Assembly: GCA_001972305.1 (NCBI GenBank)
Contig: BDDD01001480.1
Coordinates: 340,392-404,391, forward strand
Direction of reading: 5' to 3'
Length of the DNA stretch: 64,000 nt
Source of the DNA: Cephalotus follicularis
Taxonomy: Eukaryota; Streptophyta; Magnoliopsida; Oxalidales; Cephalotaceae
The position numbers were made by a program, and so were the translations under genes. The stretch's first letter is position 1. Every line of letters starts with the position of its first letter. Under the pieces are notes generated by a model. That model saw only the letters and a program-made list of their open reading frames with translations, did not search any database and was not told the DNA's origin. Positions 10,801 to 22,779 of this stretch are shown here, one piece after another.

Positions 10801-11956
10801 TGTAAGCCCCCAATATATATATATTTGTATATTTGAAAAAAAAAGAAAAAGCAAAAAGCAAAAAGCCATCAGGCGCATAACACAAGTGTGTTATGCGTCG
10901 GGCGCATTACTTGCGCCAAAGTAAAAGAAAGGGAGAGAGTGCGAGAGAGGAAGAATGCGGGAGAGAGAACCAGAGAGGGAGAGAGAGCTTGACATAGGTG
11001 AGCAAGCGGCCGTCACCGGAGGAGATGGCGCGGCACGGGTCGTCCACCACTGACCTGTAACCTCCTTCCCCTTCTCTTTTCATTTCCTTCTTCTCCCCGT
11101 CACTGTCACCATTGTCACTCCGCTGCCGTGCGCTCCATTGCCAGTTAGCGTCGCGGGAAGGTTAGGTCTTCACTAAGGAGGTTGACTACACCTATTTCAG
11201 TGGCTGGTTTGGCACCATTCGGCCGGAAACGGCCGGATTCCTACTGCCGAGTTGACTCAGTGAACCTAATTCGCTGCTGCCTTTGACTGTGCGTGTAGCG
11301 TCGAGTCTTGGCCGGTTTAAGGTAGTGGTGTGTTGACATGATGATTGGGTGGCGATTTTGGGTGCTTACTAAAGTTTTTGTTGACCAGCGAGTTGACTCA
11401 GTGAGTTGAACTCACTACCGGCCGTGACTGGGCGTTTTGGCTCCGATTCACGGCGAGTTACGAGTGGAGACACCTTAAGCCGACTGTTTTGTGACACTTT
11501 TATGAAGTGGCCGGAATTGTGGATGTCCAACGAGTTTACTCACTGTCGGCTGTGACTGCGCGATTCATGGCGAGTCGTGTTTATCAGTGTGTAGATCGTA
11601 ACGGAATGTGTGATTGTTATTGCAGCGATGCTGAAAGAGAAATAGAGTTCTGTTGACACAAGATGGAGCTGTGCTCGTAACGACGAGTGGAACTTAGAGG
11701 AGGTAGCAGTTCGTCGATTCTGCTACAAGTCCTCCCAACTCGCAAGCTCAATTGTTAACCGGTAGGTATACATATGTTCCGATGGTACGTGCTCAGATGG
11801 CTGTTGCCTTGATCCCATTCGTGTATGCCGAGATGGGACGGTGGTGTACGAATGGTAGATCACTAGAGTAGGTTATGCTACTTGCATTGCATTCATGCAT
11901 TCTAAATGGCTATGTGGATTGATATGTGTACGTATTGTAATTATATGAATGCATGA

Positions 11957-11958
11957 TT

Positions 11959-12011
<53 letters not shown>
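11957..12011. repeat. (CA)n(TA)n microsatellite
   Basis: A run of CA dinucleotides passes into TA dinucleotides. B's 5' LTR has only a short TA run at the same place (about 6045-6062), so the repeat changed length after insertion. Confidence 0.9.
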
Positions 12012-12547
12012 CAAACGAGTATACAAAGGGATGTGGATATTGCATATGGTATAAGGTTTAGATGTTGAATTGAGAGGAGATGAGTTCTTGCCTTCTCTCA
12101 ATTCACGAGCTATGGGATGAATCGTAAATGGGGTTTTGAACGGGTTTTGGACATGGTTTTCACTGAATTGCGAACTGTTTTGCAAAACGATATTTCTTCC
12201 AAAACCGTCGACGCTTTCTTCTTAACTGTCGACGCTTTTATGTGTTAAACAAAACAGTCGACGCCTTATGCTTTCAAACAAACCGTTGATGCTTTATACT
12301 TATGCTTTTTAAAATTGTCGACGCCTAGGGCTAAGGATCGACGCTTAGTGCCCTGTTTTAGTTAAACTCAACTGTTTTATATGGTTTTGATCCGAAATGG
12401 ATTTCTATACAAATGGATTTCATAGGAAGCCTCCCTAAGGCCTTGTAGCCTATGAAAATCCTCTTATAAAATTTTTAAACTACGGATCAACCTGCAAAAT
12501 GAATGTTTAAAGGAAGTTTCATAAAAAGGGGATTTTATACAAATGGT

Positions 12548-15500
12548 TCACACCCCGTTTTCCAACAACATATAAGTGATAGCCATTAGCATACTAATCC
12601 GGCTTATCCATTTTACGATAAATTTAAACCTTTTTAAAACATATATATCAGGTGCGAAAGCCTTCAAATATAAGCCGAACCAACAACGTAACACGCATCC
12701 CATACTACGTGTTACAAAAAAACAACATCGTTGTTAATTGCTCACGATACGGAGCGTGAAATAATCTTCATTTTAACCATAAATAACTCTCAAAGAGAAG
12801 TTCACATTTATGAATCAAAACCCAAAACATTGTTCCAAAACCCAAATACAAAGTTATCCAAATTAAACAAGTACAAATCATCATCCTCTCCAACCTGAGC
12901 AGGATTGTCATAATACATAATTAGCTTAAACAACCTTCAAATAGCAGCTCCCAAAATGGCCTTAACCGCACTTGTCCGACAATCTCCGTCAATCTGAAAT
13001 AGTAGGGGGTTAGCCTTTGTCCTCACTCAGCTAAATATAAATACATTTTGGGATCAAGTAATGAATGACATGAAATGAATGAATTCATGATGCAGTACCT
13101 AAGTAACATAGGATATACATGAATATATATATATATCTACATGCAGGTATCACCCGAGGGTTACATTAACACAGGTACGAGTCAATCCCCGAAGGGGCCA
13201 GATAAAACAATCTGGTCTCTAGGACCCATCAAGCCAGATCAAAGTTGTTGACACCCAGGCTCAACAACCGGTTACTTACACAGCAGTGCTTAGTAACCAA
13301 ATGGGAGTCCCTAGCTACTTGCTCAACAGAGCTCAGTAACCATTTCATGGAAAACCCTAGCTACTTACTCAACAGAGTTTAGTGGCTACCGTATATGGAA
13401 TCTCCAACTACTTTCCCAACAGAGCTCAGTAGTAGAATTCCTGGCTACTCACTCAATAGAGTTTAGTAACCCAAACAAGGCATCACAAGCAGTTAACCAA
13501 ATGAATACTTGCAATCAAAACATCCCTAGTGGGCATCAGTCCTTTTAACACAGATTACAGTTTTAGCTACTCACCCAACAGGGCTTGGTAGATATCAAAA
13601 TTTCACAGTCCTTTTCAAGTAGTTTTAGTGTATCATAAAATACTTGAAAACAATACATTAAAATGTACTCCAATCCTTTGAAAATACTCATGTCCGTATA
13701 ACATAATTTAATTATGTGAAACCGTTTCGCAATTCTTTTTTTTTTTTGAAAATATACATTTCCGTCACAATCCATTTCCAAGTAAATTATTATGTATAAA
13801 ATACTTGACAACATTATATTTATTTAAAACGTATAACCAGCCCTTTTTGTACAGTACTTATTTTTGTATACACAATTCCAAACATTTGAAACCATTTCCA
13901 CAATCCCTTTTGGAAAATATATTTTTCCACACAACATCATATACACATTTCCCAAATCAAAATCATTTAAGAAATCGTGCGACATCATAAACAAATCAAT
14001 TCACAGTGGTATGCAATGCAACCATATGCTCAAACATGCCTAGAGTCATTTCTAGCATCGATACGGGGCCAACGGTTCCAAATTGGACCAAACCATACAA
14101 ACCAGGAGGAAAGACGTCGATGTCTTTCCTCAACGCGTCGATGTCCATTGCCCCAAAAGCGTCGAGGTTCACCTTCAAGGTCAGTGCTTGCAACAGTACA
14201 AATCGCGTCGAAGTCTTTCTGTAGGTGTCGATGCCTACAGGTCCAAATCCTTGGGCGTCGATGTTCATCACAACGCGTCGACGTTTAAGGTAGGAACCTT
14301 AACACATTCTCGCGTTTTGAAGAAGACTTAATGTACAGTAACCAAAGACGTCGATGTCTTCCATAGACGTCGATGTTTAAGTGGTACCAGCAGGTATCAA
14401 TTCATCCAATCTCCATTTCCAAGGAAGAAACATCCTCCATCCATGCATGCAATTCCAGATACATTACTCATAGAGTAACATGCACAAAAGGTTATCCACG
14501 TATATTACCAGGTCATCAACCCACCAGAAATCCATAAAGTCCAGAAGGTAACATCGCATTCTGGAAATGTTTGAAATAAACATCGACGCTTAACTAAGAC
14601 GTCGACGTCTATTGCCTCATTGCATAAAGACATCGATGCTTATCACAAGAGCATCGACGTTTAAGAGTCCAGAACACTGTCTCTTTCGTTCTATCCACAA
14701 ACAGGGGGTACTCAACCCTTATGCACATACAATCAAGCATGGGATTCACCCAGAAATCAACATGCATGCATAATCTACACCAACATGTGTTCATATCATC
14801 AACCAAGCATTTAGTTCAACTCCCAACAAGCATGCAATTCATTCATGGCAACACATTAACTTTGAACTCAAAAATGTACATATAATTCCCGTACCTCTGG
14901 TTTCAAGCTAGAAACCTTGTAAGTCCACCTCTTTGAGTTCCAGGAATTGATCACAGCAGCCCCAAGGTTGTCCCATTGCTGCAAGCTATCAGCTCCAAAC
15001 TCCCAAGCTCCACTGGTTCAACAATGGTGGTATTCTTCTTTCACACTCACTATTTCTTTCTTTTCTTCTTCTCAGGTGTTTTAAATGAGAGAGAGAGGTG
15101 GGGATGGGGTTGTTCTTATGCAGATGGCTCCCTCTCCCTCATTCTTTCTGCACTAAATGAACCTTCCCGTGTCCTCTCCCCTTCCCCATTCCATTTCTGC
15201 ATTCTCACTTTTGTTTCCTTCTCCTTTCCTGTTGCAGGTTCCATGCATCACAACACTTGTTACATTCTCCATCCCTATTCAGTCATGCAGGTCAGGAGGC
15301 TATTATGCATGGTCAAAACGTCCCACTTCGTGTCCCAAGGTCCCTGCAACAAGCCCAGAATGGTCTCCTTTGCACGTTAGTCTGTCAGTTCATAACATGA
15401 CTGATATCCTTCTCAAAGACGTCGATGTCTTCTCTAGATGTCGATGTCTTTTCCTCTTTCACACCAGGACGTCGATGCCTTCATCTGCATCGACGTGCAT

Positions 15501-15770
15501 GTTCATGCCTTTACGTGCGCCCTTCGCTCCCATAGGCGTGGACGTCTTTACAAAGACATCGACGCATTTAGCCCAAAACTACATCGTTTTGCCTCTAATT
15601 ACATCATTTAGAATTTCTTTATAATCCCAATCATTCCCTCTTCCAAAATCTAACCTTTTAAGTTTTGGAAAGCATCATCTAAGTCAAAAACCATGCCATT
15701 CCCTTAAATTCCATAATAATAGTTCAATAAAATTGAAATATTACATTGTGCAAAAATCTCGGGAGTTACA
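12548..15770 (-). mobile_element. Solo LTR C inside B's 3' LTR
   Basis: Read on the minus strand it starts TGTAACTCCCGAG at 15770 and ends CGGGGTGTGA near 12548, giving about 3.2 kb. It interrupts B's sequence caaatggttttcaaaaatgg (intact at 6590). It carries the block aaaggctaaccccctac also found in F and G (minus strand, near 13000), a palindrome cluster, a 13740 poly(T) run and an imperfect repeat of about 45-50 bp around caacagagctcagtaacc (13260-13470). No internal domain or PBS is present, so it is a solo LTR. The TSD is not clean because the left terminus has lost its TG/CA bases. Confidence 0.7.
14116..14660. repeat. Paired GTCGAC-type sites in LTR C
   Basis: Cores occur mostly as pairs: 14116/14137, 14207/14227, 14257/14277, 14350/14369, 14582/14601 and 14632/14653. 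Spacing within a pair is 19-21 bp. The dominant arm is GACGTC (GACGTCGATGTC, near-palindromic), with one intact GACGTCGACGTC at 14599-14610. Further sites lie at 15421/15440 and 15471/15489. Confidence 0.8.
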
Positions 15771-17437
15771 ATTTTTCAATAATGGTTAGGATAGTTCCAT
15801 TGGGACATCTGGACGCGGATCCTCCCATTTGGACTTCCTTTCCATTTATTATAACTTCGATAGGGACAACCAAATGATATATGGAAAATTGATTACAAAA
15901 AGGATTATGGAAGTGAAAATGGCCATTGTGTAACACCCCCCCGATTCAGAACCGGGATCACTCCCGATTCGGGATCGGTGTTTCATACAAACTGAACTAA
16001 AAACATATCAAAGATCTTAATCTTAATCATCATCAATACGTGGTGGTTCTAAAAATCTGAAAACATGTATAATCATGGAACATAAACTGAATCTGAAACA
16101 TAATCTGAAAACTTTGTCATAAACCAAAATCACAATATTGTTTGCATAACTGGCTTATACACGACCATAACACTACTAAAAACATTACCAGATCAAACTC
16201 CTAGATGATCCTCTGACATAGGGTAACTCTCTCATCACACTTGCCCATGCTGTCCCTGAAAACCTGCCGCATGGAAAATAAAACGTGGCTGAGCAAACCT
16301 CAGTACAGATATAGAATCATAAAACAGTTTACAAACAGTTTATGAAACAAATCAGTTACAAAACAACATAAATACGAATCAAAACAGATACGAATCAAAA
16401 CAGAACGGTTTATGAAACAAAACAGAACAGTTACGAATCATAACAGATCAGTTACAAATCATAACAGAACGAAACAAAACTGTATCCGAAATAAAAAAAA
16501 TTTACCAAAACAAAACAGTATCCGAAACAAAACAATATCATGCCTAATACAGTATCTGAAACAAACACGATACGATACAAAACATTTTACGAAACGAAAC
16601 ACTTTACGAAACAGCAAAGAACAGTTTACGAAACAAAAGAAAATAGTTTCTGAACAGTAGGAAACAAGCAAATTATGGAACAAAAAAAAATAAACAGTAA
16701 ACGATAATGATAACGATAATTTAAAAGCAGTAAGATTTCAAAGTTAAATCCAAACAGAAATCTTAAGCAATATATCAGTTTAAACATTCTTTGAAATCAC
16801 GTATGAATTTTCATAAAAACCAAATCCATAACTTTCAAAACATACACGAAACCTTTCAAAACATAAGTTCCATACTGAGCCACATAACATATCACATATC
16901 GAAACACATATAGCAAGGGAGTAGCTTGAAAGTTAAATGTATGGCAACCTTTAACTACTAACTTTGTATGCGGAAAGTACAATTTAAGCAATGAACATAA
17001 ACAATCACACAATAACAAATAAATAAGGAGTTAAGGGATAGAGAGTGCAAACAAATTTATAGTAGTTCAGCAAATCCGTGCCTACGTCCACTTTCTCAAG
17101 AACTCCTTGAGATTCCACTAGCCACCACTAGAAACCTTTGATTTTTGGCTTATGGGTACAAATCAAACAAACCACCTTACAATTGATTTTGGGTTCCGGG
17201 TGCAAATCAATAAACACCTTACAAGGGTTCACTCCCCTCTATTACAAAGAATGATAAAAGTGATTTGTGTTGTGTTTACAATAACCTCTCAATAGGTTTG
17301 ATATGAAAATGATAGCTTTGTGTAGGCTTTGGATATTGATTTGAAAGATGTAGAATAGCTCTAGTGTTGCTTGGAAGTAATGTGTATTTGCTTGTTATCT
17401 CTTGATGTGTCTCTTCTGTAAAAATACCAAATTCTTC

Positions 17438-17445
17438 CTTTTATA
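17438..17445 (-). promoter_or_regulatory. TATA box of E LTR
   Basis: The minus strand reads TATAAAAG, just downstream of the palindrome array and shared by the other LTR copy near 26650. It is the likely core promoter, by position and sequence only. Confidence 0.6.
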
Positions 17446-17531
17446 GAGATCCTCCAACGGATCTATTTTTGTGCAATCAGACCAAATCCAGTCGGCTGGA
17501 TTTTCCATGCAGTCGGCTGGTAAAATGTTGT

Positions 17532-19914
17532 TGTAACGCCCCGAATTTCATAAATAATTATTATGAAATTGGTGCGTGTACGATCGTAATAAAATCGATA
17601 GAGCCCGGAGTAATAAAAAGCCTTTGCGCATTTAAGTCGTAATTGTGTTGGCCGAGACGACAAATAAAATCTATTTTTTTTTAATGCGCGACGATAAAGC
17701 CCAAATGTTCGCAATATTATTTCGATCATTTTGGTGGTCGTTTGGAAAATTTATGTCGCGATTTGCGGGACGCCGGAGGCAGCTACCGGACCGGGAGAGC
17801 ACGCCGGTCAACCCAGGGCCTCCAACCGACGGTAACCTCCTCCCCCTCCTTCTCTTTTTCTTCATTTTTTCTCCTCCTGGCCGCCACTGTTCGCGCAAGA
17901 TCCCGGCGTTTCCCGGCGTCGTTAGCGTCGCAGGTGGCCTGGGTTTTGGTGTAGAGGACTAGCTCTACCCATTTCGACCACTGGTGCACCGTGATTCGGC
18001 CGGAAACGGCCGGAACAAGCTAAATGAGTCGACTCAGCGAGTCGACTCACTGTTGCCTGAGACACGGCGTTTGGCGCCGAGTCTTGGCGAGTCACGGGCA
18101 GTGACGGGTATAACTGGTGGATATGTGACGTTTTTGGGTGGTGATCGGACCTGTGGAGGTCCGGCGAGTTTGACTCAGTGAGTCACGACTCACTGCCGGC
18201 CGTGGCGCGGCGTTCGGCGCCGATTCCCGGCGAGTCATGACCGGTTCTGTGTTCACCGTCCAATGTGGAACCCGTTGATGTATGTTTTGTCGCCTGGTTG
18301 TGTCGGTTGGAATCCGGCCGGCGTTTCGGCGACGGAAATGTTTTGTGTGTCGAACGTAACAGAAATGTGTTATATGTGCAGTGTGCGAGTGGCGATTGGA
18401 TTTGGCATTGAGGAATTGATCAATTGGCGAGAACCGGCTTCGGTTCAACAGTTATCGGAAAGGTTCGACAATTGAACCCGCGGCTCGACTGTGCTGTTGC
18501 TACTGCGATTCCTAACTCGGAATCAGAGGTAGGGGTAATAGTAGGGGATTTATAATTATTTATTTGAGTTCAAGAATGATGTTTATCATTGATGAAATGC
18601 ATGAACCTTATGGATTGAATTGCATGCACGTTTTGGGATGACTTTCCCTTTGTGTGTGAATGGTGTGAATTGTGTTAGGGTTGCTATGAGTAGCTAACCT
18701 GCCTTGCATATTGTGATTGAAATGATTGTGGATCGAATTGCATGTGTGATTATGCATGTTGATCTCCTTGTATTGAACGTGTTGAAGGAGAAGATGTTTC
18801 TGATCTTCTCTAACCGTCGATGCTTAAACGATAGGCGTTGATGCCATGGACTTTTACGTGTAGGTGTGTACACTGACTTCGCGATAAACGTCGATGCTTA
18901 AGGAAAATGTTGACGCCCTGGTTTGAATACTCGTAGTGATGGACACGTGGATGTTGACGCTTGAGGTCCTACCTCAAAGCGTCGAAGCCAAAGTAAGGAA
19001 CGCTGACGCTCAAGGATTCTTACCTTGAAGCGTCGACGTCAAGGACGATTGTTGACACAGGGTTACTGGTTAAAGCGCCGACGCTTAAAGGGTATAAGCG
19101 TTGATGCCTAGGGTTAAGCGGCGACGCTTAAGTGACTAATATGAACGATTGGCGCCTAGAGGTTAGGTGTCGACGTTGAAAGGGTCGGGTTGCATTTTGA
19201 GCATATGTTTGCTTGCATATTACTATGGATTGGTCGAGCTTTCCTTGCCTTGTGCCGGTTAGCGTCGATGTATGTATGAATTGAACTGTGAACTGAATCG
19301 TGAATTGAAATGTGATTGAATTCTAAAGTGTTTTACCATTTTAGAAGAGGACAAAGGCTAACCCCCTACAATTTCAGATTGACAGGGGCAATCGAACGTG
19401 TGCTACTGAAGCTGTGTTGGAAGCTTCTTTCCTGAATGTTGTTTTAATTGTATTGTACTGTAATAATCATACTCGTGTTTTAAGAGAATGATGAGACGTG
19501 CTTGTTAAGAATTATCAGTTGGATATTGTATCAATTGGTTATTGTAATGATGGAATATTGTACTGGATTAATGTATAATGGATTAATGTATAATGGTTTA
19601 TAACTTTACTAATTTGGGATAATGTATTATTGTATTTGATGGATATCATTAAGTATGGATTATGTATTTAATGAAATATTGTATCGACATGTTTTGATCA
19701 CGCTCCGTTTTGAGGGCAATTAACAATGAAATGTCGTATGTTGGTAACACGTAGTATGGGATGCGTGTTACGTTGTTATTTCGGCTTATAATTGAATGCT
19801 TCCGCAAGTTGTTAATCGTTCTGAAAGTTTTAAATTTCTGCGTAAAGCTGTATAAGCCGGATATTATGTTGATTGCTACCATTATTATCGTTGTTATGGG
19901 AACGGGGTGTGACA
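17532..19914 (+). mobile_element. Solo LTR F (gypsy-type, 2,383 bp)
   Basis: Target duplication gttgt lies at 17527-17531 and 19915-19919; E's other LTR shows the empty site aaaatgttgtgcatttg near 26715. It runs TGTAACGCCCCGAATTT to GGAACGGGGTGTGACA. There is no PBS, PPT or internal region, so it is a solo LTR left by LTR-LTR recombination. It contains GC-rich sequence (17770-18500), a palindrome cluster (18816-19126) and the ggacaaaggctaaccccctac block near 19350. Its last 540 bp match G's LTR (21893-22429) almost base for base. Confidence 0.9.
18816..19126 (+). repeat. GTCGAC-type palindrome cluster in F
   Basis: Cores start at 18816/18837, 18890/18909, 18953, 18981/19002, 19032/19051, 19077/19100/19120. 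Within-pair spacing is 19-23 bp. Arms are of the AGCG...CGCT type (for example AAGCGTCGACG at 19028-19038), with many CpG-to-TpG derivatives. Confidence 0.8.
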
Positions 19915-20437
19915 GTTGTGCATTTGTAAATATAGCCGTTGGGAGGAGGCAGTTGGCTGGAGCCCTGTGACAGTCGGCTGTATGTCTGGGCAGTCGGCTG
20001 TTGCTCTGTTCCAGTCGGCTGTTTGGGCTAGAAAATTGATTTCCAAAGCTACTGGTTGAATTGTGTATATCTTGGCAGTCGGCTGGAAAGCCTTGGCAGT
20101 CGACTGGATTGTCACGGCAGTCGACTGGAGCCCTGTGGCAGTCGGCTGGCTGGAGTGCACCTGCAGATTATGGGTTTGTTTGAAGGTCCAGTCGGCTGGT
20201 CATATGTTGGCAGTCGACTGTATGCCTTGGCAGTCAACTGAAGCTCTGTTCCAGTCGGCTGCAATGCTTGTTTCTGCAATTTAGAACCTTTGCAACACTT
20301 TCAACAATACAACCAAGTGAGTATATGAAATTGTATTAAATCAAAACATGCATACAAGTATTTATTGATAGTTACTTGTTTGTTAATCATCGAAACATAA
20401 TCTTTAACACAATTGAAGGAGTGGCAAAAAGCCAACA

Positions 20438-21032
20438 ATCTCCCCCCTTTTTGATGATTGACAAAACAAACCTAATATTGCATGATTTTGACTTCTAACT
20501 TACTGAAAATAACTCACTACAATTTTATCAAGTCTAAGCATATGTCCAATTCATTTAGCAATAATTCTCCCCCTCTTTGTATGCATAGACTAAAAAAGAT
20601 AGTTTAAAAAACAATGTAAACCTAAGCACTTTTGCAAATGCAAAACTCAATTTTACCAATGAAAAAGAAAACAATCTATCAATACCAATTCATTAATGCA
20701 ATACCAATAAACATCTCCCTCTTTTTGTCAAGCAACAAAAAGATCAAAGAGACTCCCCCTTAATCATAGCATATGTGTAAGCATTCTTTAACTAAGACAT
20801 ACACAAATTTAAATACGGAGGGGAACCAAAAAAAAAGTAAGCATAACCAAAATATATTTAATTTCATCAACATAATATAAAAACTTCATCACATAAAATA
20901 GCAATGCAAATTCATTACATAACATTTCAAAGTCATTTTACAATAAAAAAATACCAAGTTAAACACAAACTACAAGATAAAAACTCATAACAAGTTCATC
21001 ACACTAAAATATGAAATGCATAAGATGTTTGC
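20438..21032 (-). other. E region between 3' ORF and 3' LTR, several polypurine tracts
   Basis: On the minus strand three A/G-rich tracts occur: aaaaaggggggagat directly before the LTR (20438-20452), agagggggagaatt near 20570, and aagggggagtc with aaagagggagatg near 20710-20760. Repeated PPT-like tracts before the 3' LTR are a known Sirevirus feature. No ORF is credible here. Confidence 0.75.
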
Positions 21033-21257
21033 TCAAGAAGATCCGGGAGGTGGTGGTTGAGGGTAAGCATTTTGGAGCATTTGGATCACTTGCGCCATTT
21101 GCGCGTCTTGGGAGTCTAATCGATCATAAATTTTATCCACCCTTCCTTGAATGTAGCCCATCTTCGCTTGTAGAGATTCTATTGTTGGCCGACTACTACC
21201 ACTTCCACTTCCACTTCCACTAGGCCTCACTTCGAATCTATCTCCATCATCATCTTT
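21033..21257 (-). pseudogene. C-terminal end of Sirevirus 3' (post-pol) ORF in E
   Basis: The frame is open up to the junction at 21257 and ends with a stop at 21033-21035. It shows an acidic start, a (Gly-Ser)n linker, then a heptad-like helix (IESLQAKMGYIQGRVDKIYD, then RLDSQDAQMAQVIQMLQN), and ends PPPPGSS. This fits the coiled-coil tail of the extra ORF carried after RNase H in many Sireviruses. Its N-terminal part has been replaced by the LTR fragment at 21258. H keeps the opposite half (60847-61146). Confidence 0.6.
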
Positions 21258-21640
21258 GTAGCGCCCCCGTCCCGAGTCCGCTTTAAGCTCAAAGCGAGCT
21301 TCGAAGATCGGTGCGTTACGTGGGTGTAACCTTTAACCGTCAAATTATTTAATCATTCAACGATTCATTTTATATCATTTAATCTTAACTTAGATTTAAA
21401 ATCTAACATTATTACTTAATAACTTCACAGGATCGCATATGCTTACATTTTTGAAACACCAATTTCAAAATGTCATATTCTCATTATCATGATCATTTCT
21501 AATATCTTTACATATGTCACAACAATTGATCTTAGCTTAGATCCTCTTCAAAACATGACATCATTACTCAGCAGAAACATCATTTCATAAACTATAGCAA
21601 TCATATATACATTTACATTTAAACAAATACTAACCTACGG
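21258..21640 (-). mobile_element. LTR fragment of the O family
   Basis: It begins TGTAGCGCCCCCGTCCCGAG. The reverse complement of its first 80 bases matches the LTR end at 890-971. It switches to G-type LTR sequence at about 21640. It sits directly against E's 3' ORF with no visible target duplication. Confidence 0.55.
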
Positions 21641-22433
21641 GTGGTGGTTATCGAATACTGATTGAATTGATTGGTCCTTAGTGACATGACTGATGATTGT
21701 GTTGATGTAGCCACTTGGCATGGTTGCATAACTATTGATCGAGATACATATACAAATACATATTGTATATATATATTGTACTGCATCATTATGCATTCAT
21801 TACAGGATTTACATTATTGTTGATCCCGAAAGGTATTTATACTTTCTCTACCTAGCCGAGTGAGGACAAAGGCTAACCCCCTACAATTTCAGATTGACAG
21901 GGGCAATCGGACATGTGCTGCTGAAGCTGTGTTGGAAGCTTCTTTCCTGAATTTTGTTTTAATTGTATTGTACTGTAATAATCATACTCGTGTTTTAAGA
22001 GAATGATGAGACGTGCTTGTTAAGAATTATCAGTTGGATATTGTATCAATTGGTTATTGTAATGATGGAATATTGTACTGGATTAATGTATAATGGATTA
22101 ATGTATAATGGTTTATAACTTTACTAATTTGGGATAATGTATTATTGTATTTGATGGATATCATTAAGTATGGATTATGTATTTAATGAAATATTGTATC
22201 GACATGTTTTGATCACGCTCCGTTTTGAGGGCAATTAACAATGAAATGTCGTATGTTGGTAACACGTAGTATGGGATGCGTGTTACGTTGTTATTTCGGC
22301 TTATAATTGAATGCTTCCGCAAGTTGTTAATCGTTCTGAAAGTTTTAAATTTCCGGGTAAAGCTGTATAAGCCGGATATTATGTTGATTGCTACCATTAT
22401 TATCGTTGTTATGGGAACGGGGTGTGACAACAG

Positions 22434-22445
22434 TGGTATCAGAGC
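22434..22445 (+). promoter_or_regulatory. Primer binding site of G
   Basis: TGGTATCAGAGC follows the LTR end (22429) after a four-base spacer. The spacer acag is identical to that of A. Confidence 0.9.
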
Positions 22446-22545
22446 TTATATTCCTTTTATAAGCTATCGCTGGGATACTTTCCTTGGCAATTGACAAATT
22501 GTTTCCTGAAGATGACTGCTATCATCTTTCCTTAAAGGAAACAAA

Positions 22546-22779
22546 ATGGATGGAAGTAGAAAACGCGGAAGGCCTTGAGCCGCCAATGGAAGTGTTTCTA
22601 AGGAAGTAAATGACAGAACGAACCTTATGAGCCGTATAGCGGATTACTTCCAGCAACAGATGGTTGCGAATGCTGCAAACGTGGAGGATATGCGTCGATT
22701 GTACGCACAAGCATAGCCACAGCACATGGTTCCTGACCATGTTGCGCGGCATGATGGAGACCATTTTGGAAGAGCCTGA
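22546..22779 (+). pseudogene. gag N-terminal remnant of G
   Basis: The ATG at 22546 opens MDGSRKRGRP, then TGA (codon 11), 45 codons including IADYFQQQMVANAAN, TAG at 22714-22716, and TGA at 22777-22779. Start, length and all three stop positions match A's remnant at 3995-4228. Beyond it the sequence is non-coding. It is non-functional. Confidence 0.6.

Larger units (their letters stand above)
17489..20261 (-). repeat. Phased CAGTCGACTG array in E 3' LTR
   Basis: Decamers (CAGTCGACTG, mostly CAGTCGGCTG) start at 17489, 17510, then beyond F at 19950, 19971, 19991, 20012; 20076, 20097, 20118, 20139; and 20189, 20211, 20231, 20252. Spacing is 20-22 bp within a group. Groups are about 50-64 bp apart (52 net across F). 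In the element's own orientation the order is 4-4-4-2 followed by the TATA box. The 5' LTR copy (26699-26928) has fewer sites. Confidence 0.9.
16927..20437 (-). mobile_element. 3' LTR of E, holding solo LTR F
   Basis: Net length is about 1.12 kb after removing F and one TSD copy. On the minus strand it begins TGTTGGCTTTTTGCCACTCC at 20437, right after the A/G tract of 20438-20460. A TATAAAAG box reads at 17438-17445 (minus), about 45 bases downstream of the last palindrome. The terminal part (16927-17210) is absent from the 5' LTR copy. Confidence 0.85.

Noticed and set aside
13977-15624. Several open frames of 70-155 codons
   Set aside because: They overlap on both strands within solo LTR C and include its palindrome cluster; no domain or coding bias is visible.
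19950-20261. Regularly spaced short repeats resembling a CRISPR array
   Set aside because: The repeat is about 10 bp, decays freely, lies in an LTR, and the DNA is plant nuclear with no cas genes.
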